DNA from: Croceifilum oryzae
Lineage (GTDB): Bacteria; Bacillota; Bacilli; Thermoactinomycetales; Thermoactinomycetaceae
Assembly: GCF_030814315.1 (NCBI RefSeq)
Contig: NZ_JAUSUV010000003.1
Span: forward strand, 186,001-250,000
Reading direction: 5' to 3'
DNA: 64,000 bases
The translations under genes were made by a program, and so were the position numbers. Within the stretch, counting starts at the first letter, position 1. Every line of letters begins with the position of its first letter. Positions 60,316 to 64,000 of the stretch are shown here, piece after piece. Below the pieces are notes generated by a model that did not search any database, was not told where the DNA came from, and saw nothing but the letters and a program-made list of their open reading frames with translations.

Positions 60316-61095
60316 TTGGCTGTGCGGCTATCTGATAGGTTGGTAGAGTTTCCTGGCCATGCAAACGTTTGCTTTATTCATGCATGTGCCATTCACAACT
60401 GGGCAGAGATACTGGACGGACAGCTTAAACGGTTATGTTCATCTGGTTTGTATCAAAAGTTAGATGCTGTTTTCGTAAATATCGTTACCAATCAGATGGA
60501 TACTCATCATATTGAAGAAAAGCTAGCATGGATGGGAATCGAACAATATGATGATACTCTTCAATTTATTATTAAGCCGGACATGCATGATTTTGAAAGA
60601 TCGACACTAGCGTGGTTACAGCAATATAGTACTGTAAATCCCCAAAATGTACGGATTCTCTATTTCCATGTAAAAGGTTTGAGATATTTCGGGGGTCCAG
60701 AACAACCGAACGTGGCAGATTGGAGAAATGTTTTGGAAACCGTCGTAATCGATCATCATACTTTGTGCATGGAATGTCTAGGAAAAGCAGATGCTTGCGG
60801 TCTTCAATTTTGTATAGCGATGAGTCCGCATTTTTCAGGGAACTTTTGGTGGGCGAATAGTCAGTACATTAAACGTTTGCCTGCTGATGTTAGCCAAGCA
60901 TATCCACCCAGTCTCTATCATTCTTCGGAAATGTGGATTTTGAGTAGTACGCAAGTCAAGTTTTGCAATATATATAACACGGGTTGGTATATAGAACATT
61001 ATTATCACCCATTCCCGAATGAGCGAATTCCTACTCAGTTTAATCCGAGTTTTTATGATAGAAATGGACCTAGTATCGTACAGGTACATCCGTAA
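60316..61095 (+). CDS. Glycosyltransferase-like protein of unknown family, copy 1
   Basis: TTG 60316 with GGAAGGTGAC upstream, the same layout as copy 2; 259 aa. Not assigned with certainty: CFIHACAIHNWAEILDGQLKRLCSSGLYQKLDAVFVNIV is like the GT-A N-terminal alpha/beta part; RILYFHVKGLRYFG and NVADWRNVLETVVIDHH, and HFSGNFWWANSQYIKRLP, occur in bacterial and plant proteins with glycosyltransferase folds. No DxD motif is obvious. Pairs with methyltransferase copy 1 in a divergent module repeated at 61587-63208. Cell-surface sugar modification is the most likely theme. Confidence 0.6.
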   Translation: MAVRLSDRLVEFPGHANVCFIHACAIHNWAEILDGQLKRLCSSGLYQKLDAVFVNIVTNQMDTHHIEEKLAWMGIEQYDDTLQFIIKPDMHDFERSTLAWLQQYSTVNPQNVRILYFHVKGLRYFGGPEQPNVADWRNVLETVVIDHHTLCMECLGKADACGLQFCIAMSPHFSGNFWWANSQYIKRLPADVSQAYPPSLYHSSEMWILSSTQVKFCNIYNTGWYIEHYYHPFPNERIPTQFNPSFYDRNGPSIVQVHP

Positions 61096-61193
61096 TTTAC
61101 TTGAGAGATGGTTAAATGCCATCTCTCTTTTTTATGTCATGATCTAGAAGCTTGGACATATAGTGTAGAGGAGAAGGAAGAGGGGGATTTCAT

Positions 61194-61478
61194 GTGACGA
61201 TGCGTTGGGTTGGAATCAAAATATCGGTTACTTTGGCACTGTGCATGGTCTTTATAACCAATATGTCCAAACAGACATCTGAGCTGAAACAGTTATGTTT
61301 CTTGGGATTGTGGGGCGCCCTAGCTCTGTTGATCTTGTTAGCATATAAGCAAGAATGGCAAAGATCTAGCCAGAGAAGGAAGATCCAAAAGGAATACAGA
61401 CAACGGTTAGAATGGATGCATACAGAACAGGAGTATTATCAGGAACAGAAAAGAATGCAAAGATCTTATTATATGTGA
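61194..61478 (+). CDS. Small membrane protein with coiled-coil tail
   Basis: GTG 61194 behind AGGGGG; ATG 61200 is an alternative. 94 aa: two membrane helices (VGIKISVTLALCMVFIT and QLCFLGLWGALALLILLAYK), then a strongly charged helix EWQRSSQRRKIQKEYRQRLEW followed by MHTEQEYYQEQKRMQRSYYM. It is between the two copies of the duplicated module. No family recognised. Confidence 0.6.
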   Translation: MTMRWVGIKISVTLALCMVFITNMSKQTSELKQLCFLGLWGALALLILLAYKQEWQRSSQRRKIQKEYRQRLEWMHTEQEYYQEQKRMQRSYYM

Positions 61479-61501
61479 TAGACGTTAATCGATTCAGTCA
61501 T

Positions 61502-61553
61502 AAAAAAGCACCCCCATTGTTAGATTGTATTTCGTATCTAACAATGGGGGTGC
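61502..61553 (-). terminator. Terminator after methyltransferase copy 2
   Basis: Perfect 18-bp stem (61508-61525 and 61536-61553) with a 10-base loop, followed on the minus strand by TTTTTT. Confidence 0.88.
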
Positions 61554-61586
61554 GGTTTATTTACATGGGTGTAACATTTTTATCTA

Positions 61587-62177
61587 TTAAGCATTTTCAA
61601 AGGTTAAACCAAATAGCTTTACAATTTCTTCTATTATTTCTTTATTTCTAGACAAGACTCCCAGCCCAGCTGAATGAGGAAAGTAGCAACGATACATAGT
61701 AGATTCATCATAGACTTGTTTTACGGATGGAAATGAGACTACATCGTGCATCAACATAACTCCATTTTCTTGTAGGTGAGGAAGCCAATGAAGAAAATCT
61801 GCTTTAGCGCTATCATACGTATGAAATCCGTCTAAGTGAAGTATATCGATTGGCTGGGTCCATGTCTTCGAGACTTCTATGAAATCTCCTTTTATGATTT
61901 GAATATTATCTATGCCGTATTTATTCTTTAAAACATCTTTAGTTGCCATTACGGAATCGTAGGTGTTTCGAAAACCTGCATGTGGATCTCCTGCAAAATG
62001 ATCAATACCATAGACCGTACCAATGTTCGGAATGGCTAGAGAGAACGTGGAAAATCCAGAATCAACACCTAAATCTACCGTAACATTTGGTTGTAGTCTT
62101 TGTACGAGCCATATAGCAAATGGTTCATGTCCTCTCCACGCTGTTGGGATATGATGTAATTCAATGGGGATATTCAA
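61587..62177 (-). CDS. Class I SAM-dependent methyltransferase, copy 2
   Basis: 196 aa; start TTG 62177 after GGGAG. HIPTAWRGHEPFAIWLVQRLQPNVTVDLGVDSGFSTFSLAIPNIGTVYGIDHF and DILHLDGFHTYDSAKADFLHWLPHLQENGVMLMHDVVSFPSVKQVYDE match copy 1 nearly along the full length, with differences mainly in outer residues. The motif-I loop VDLGVDSGFS is closer to canonical than in copy 1. Divergent from the 62417 gene. Confidence 0.85.
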   Translation of the reverse strand: MNIPIELHHIPTAWRGHEPFAIWLVQRLQPNVTVDLGVDSGFSTFSLAIPNIGTVYGIDHFAGDPHAGFRNTYDSVMATKDVLKNKYGIDNIQIIKGDFIEVSKTWTQPIDILHLDGFHTYDSAKADFLHWLPHLQENGVMLMHDVVSFPSVKQVYDESTMYRCYFPHSAGLGVLSRNKEIIEEIVKLFGLTFENA

Positions 62178-62416
62178 CTATCTCAACTCCCTTTCTAAAG
62201 TGGTGATAGAGAACAATGAATACTCTTTATATTAATTCATTTTAGTGCTTGCCCGTTACAATAGTTGTCTATAAAAGATAGAAAATATAAAAAGATAGAG
62301 TATGAGACTACGCATGGAGCAAGGATGCCTTAGTTGTCTAAATCTATCACACTATGAGACTAGCGATCATATTTATAGAGAGTAAGAAAATAAAATAAAA
62401 CAAAAAGGTGATGGAA

Positions 62417-63208
62417 TTGTCTATAAGACTATCTGATAGATTAGTAGACTTTCCTACACACTCCATTGTTTGTTTTATGCATGCATGGGCAGTAAACAAT
62501 TGGATTGATATAGTGGACAGTCAGCTTAAACGGCTATGTTCATCTGGTTTATATCAAAAGTTAGATGCGATTTTCTTAAATATCGTTACAGATCAGATTG
62601 ATGATACGAGTCGTATTGAGGAAGACCTACAACGGTTAGGAATCGATCAATACGATGATACCCTTCAATATGTCATTAAACCTGACGCACATGAATGGGA
62701 AAAATCAACTCTATTGTGGTTGCATGAATATAGTACTGTAAATAAACAGAACGTCCGAGTGTTATATTTGCATACAAAGGGTGTACGACACTTTGGTCAA
62801 GCAACTGAATCGAATGTGGCAGATTGGAGAAATATGTTGGAAACTCTCTTAATCGATCATCATTCTTTAGCCCTTGAATGCCTAGAGAAAGTAGATGTTA
62901 GTAGTCTTCAATATACACCTGGAGCAGTAGCTTTTGCAGGGAATTTTTGGTGGGCGCATAGCCGTTATCTAAAAGAATTAACTACTGATATTCCTTCTGT
63001 ATATCCACCGATACCATATTTAGCTCAAGAATTGTGGATTTTGAGCAAATACGAGGCTACATTTTGTAATTTATTTCATTCTGGTTTGGATGTAGGAGCA
63101 GCCTCTCATTATTTCAACGCATTTCCTAGTGAGCGAATTCCGACCCATTTTACACCGGCTTTTTTTAAGAAAATAGGGAGCCAACTTGAACTTCTGGACA
63201 TCCCGTAA
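62417..63208 (+). CDS. Glycosyltransferase-like protein of unknown family, copy 2
   Basis: TTG 62417 with AAAAAGGTGATG just upstream, aligning with copy 1 (MSIRLSDRLVDF versus MAVRLSDRLVEF); upstream ATG 62411 lies within that site. 263 aa. Shared blocks: CFMHAWAVNNWIDIVDSQLKRLCSSGLYQKLDAIFLNIV, RVLYLHTKGVRHFG, NVADWRNMLETLLIDHHSLALECLE and FAGNFWWAHSRYLKEL. About 60% identical to copy 1, less than the methyltransferases are to each other. Confidence 0.6.
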   Translation: MSIRLSDRLVDFPTHSIVCFMHAWAVNNWIDIVDSQLKRLCSSGLYQKLDAIFLNIVTDQIDDTSRIEEDLQRLGIDQYDDTLQYVIKPDAHEWEKSTLLWLHEYSTVNKQNVRVLYLHTKGVRHFGQATESNVADWRNMLETLLIDHHSLALECLEKVDVSSLQYTPGAVAFAGNFWWAHSRYLKELTTDIPSVYPPIPYLAQELWILSKYEATFCNLFHSGLDVGAASHYFNAFPSERIPTHFTPAFFKKIGSQLELLDIP

Positions 63209-63237
63209 GAAGGTGTAGGACCTTTTATAACGATAGG

Positions 63238-63264
63238 CGCTAATCGATCTGATTAGCGTTTTTT
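63238..63264 (+). terminator. Terminator after copy 2
   Basis: CGCTAATC (63238-63245) pairs with GATTAGCG (63251-63258), five-base loop, followed by TTTTTT. Confidence 0.85.
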
Positions 63265-63414
63265 ATGGAAAATGCCCACAAGTTAACATGACATGGTATA
63301 GGATCAATCTCAGGTCAGTATCGTAGTGATTGATAGAGAATACAGATTTAGGAATCTCGGGGTTTGTTGTGTATAATAAATGTAATAGAAGATGCGGAGA
63401 AAGAAGGATTTGGG

Positions 63415-64000
63415 TTGACTACCAAACATGAACAAATTTTAGCGTACATAGAGCAGTTGGAGATAGGGCATAAGATTTCTGTGCGCCAAATCGCAAAGAC
63501 CCTCGGCGTAAGTGATGGGACCGCCTATCGGGCGATTAAAGATGCCGAAACCAGAGGGATTGTGAATACGATTGAGCGTGTCGGAACGGTGAGAATCGAG
63601 AAAAAACAACGTTCTGAGATTGAGAAGATCACATTTGCAGAAGTGGTAAACATCGTAGATGGAACGGTGCTCGGAGGGAAAGAAGGGCTTCATAAGACGT
63701 TAACGAAATTTGTGATCGGGGCGATGAAATTAGAAGCACTTCTTCGTTATGTTGGTCCAGGCAATCTATTAATTGTAGGGAATCGTGATCGTGTCCACCA
63801 AGTTTCGTTGGAATACGGGGCGGCGGTACTGATTACGGGGGGCTTTGATGCGACTGAGGAAGTAAAGCAAATGGCGGATTTCTACCAATTGCCTGTCATC
63901 TCGAGTAGCTATGATACATTTACCGTAGCGAGCTTGATCAACCGTGCAATCTATGATCGATTGATTAAAAAAGAGATTTTACTAGTAGAGGATCTCTTAG
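63415..64000 (+). CDS. ytoI: YtoI-like HTH/DRTGG/CBS regulator, 5' part (runs off window)
   Basis: An unbroken frame runs from TTG 63415 (after AGAAGGAT) to the edge, 195 residues. An N-terminal HTH (HEQILAYIEQLEIGHKISVRQIAKTLGVSDGTAYRAIKDAETRG) is followed by a DRTGG-type domain (EKITFAEVVNIVDGTVLGGKEG, LLIVGNRDRVHQVSLEYGAAVLITGGFD), then the start of further domains. This is the order of YtoI-type proteins (HTH, DRTGG, CBS pair, hotdog). In B. subtilis ytoI is adjacent to ytkL. The CBS part lies outside the window. Confidence 0.85.
   Translation, partial: MTTKHEQILAYIEQLEIGHKISVRQIAKTLGVSDGTAYRAIKDAETRGIVNTIERVGTVRIEKKQRSEIEKITFAEVVNIVDGTVLGGKEGLHKTLTKFVIGAMKLEALLRYVGPGNLLIVGNRDRVHQVSLEYGAAVLITGGFDATEEVKQMADFYQLPVISSSYDTFTVASLINRAIYDRLIKKEILLVEDLL

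Noticed and set aside
1-64000. tRNA, rRNA, insertion-sequence and CRISPR genes
   Set aside because: None recognised; no transposase-type ORFs or terminal inverted repeats with target duplications were seen.

Overview
The window comes from a moderately low-GC, endospore-forming member of the Bacillota. It carries sporulation genes (a Spo0M homologue, SpoVR, four YheC/YheD-type spore-coat ATP-grasp proteins), Shine-Dalgarno sites of the GGAGG type, many TTG/GTG starts, and Bacillus-style gene neighbourhoods (yheA next to yheC/yheD-like genes, and a ytkL...ytoI pair). The decapeptide-repeat/WIAG-tail protein, the four YheC/D paralogues and a complete Liv transporter point towards a Thermoactinomycetaceae-like bacillus rather than B. 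subtilis itself. The family assignment is an inference.

Layout. 1-8.5 kb is an exported-protein region: the tail of a Crp-type regulator, two tandem-duplicated secreted C39-like cysteine peptidases with duplicated upstream elements, an MFS exporter plus GNAT pair, a large secreted sphingomyelinase/EEP-type phosphodiesterase, and a NADAR gene remnant. 8.5-14.5 kb: an AiiA-type AHL lactonase faces a compact operon (EamA exporter, HAD phosphatase, amidohydrolase, PurN-like formyltransferase, alpha/beta hydrolase) that looks like a small uncharacterised pathway. 14.7-23.3 kb: uppP, a DM13 protein, a BcrAB-like ABC transporter, spo0M, a PAP2 protein, an orphan sbnA and a zinc phospholipase C. 23.3-26.5 kb: a TPR/HTH (RRNPP-like) regulator whose 5' end is frameshifted, with small unknown genes. 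26.6-30 kb: a CsoR-box-controlled copper operon (copZ, copA, copper-type lipoprotein) ending in a perfect 27-bp inverted repeat. 30-34.6 kb: an amino-acid permease, then a compact locus I read as a new bacteriocin system (LuxR-type solo regulator, 71-residue cationic Trp-rich leaderless peptide, ABC ATPase, ABC permease, 57-residue membrane protein). 34.7-38.9 kb: a Ser/Thr kinase without PASTA domains, HU, ROK glucokinase and a CorC/HlyC protein. 39-44.1 kb: a livKHMGF transporter on the minus strand. 44.4-46 kb: mgtE under an M-box Mg2+ riboswitch. 46.2-58.2 kb is a spore/envelope block: spoVR, a 1079-residue repeat protein with about 74 uninterrupted decapeptides, a two-domain NlpC/P60 hydrolase, and an operon of four YheC/D ATP-grasp proteins plus a GNAT. 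58.4-64 kb: yheA, ytkL, a divergent methyltransferase/glycosyltransferase-like module present twice in tandem, and the start of ytoI running off the window.

How the genes work together. The best candidate for an undescribed system is the bacteriocin locus at 31.56-34.57 kb. It has a sigma-A promoter whose -35 is overlapped by an inverted repeat, a terminator after the structural gene that would set peptide above transporter, and 16-bp inverted repeats flanking the peptide gene. Other notable candidates are the decapeptide-repeat protein with its YheC/D neighbours, the formyltransferase/amidohydrolase operon, and the duplicated methyltransferase module inserted between two genes that are neighbours in Bacillus.
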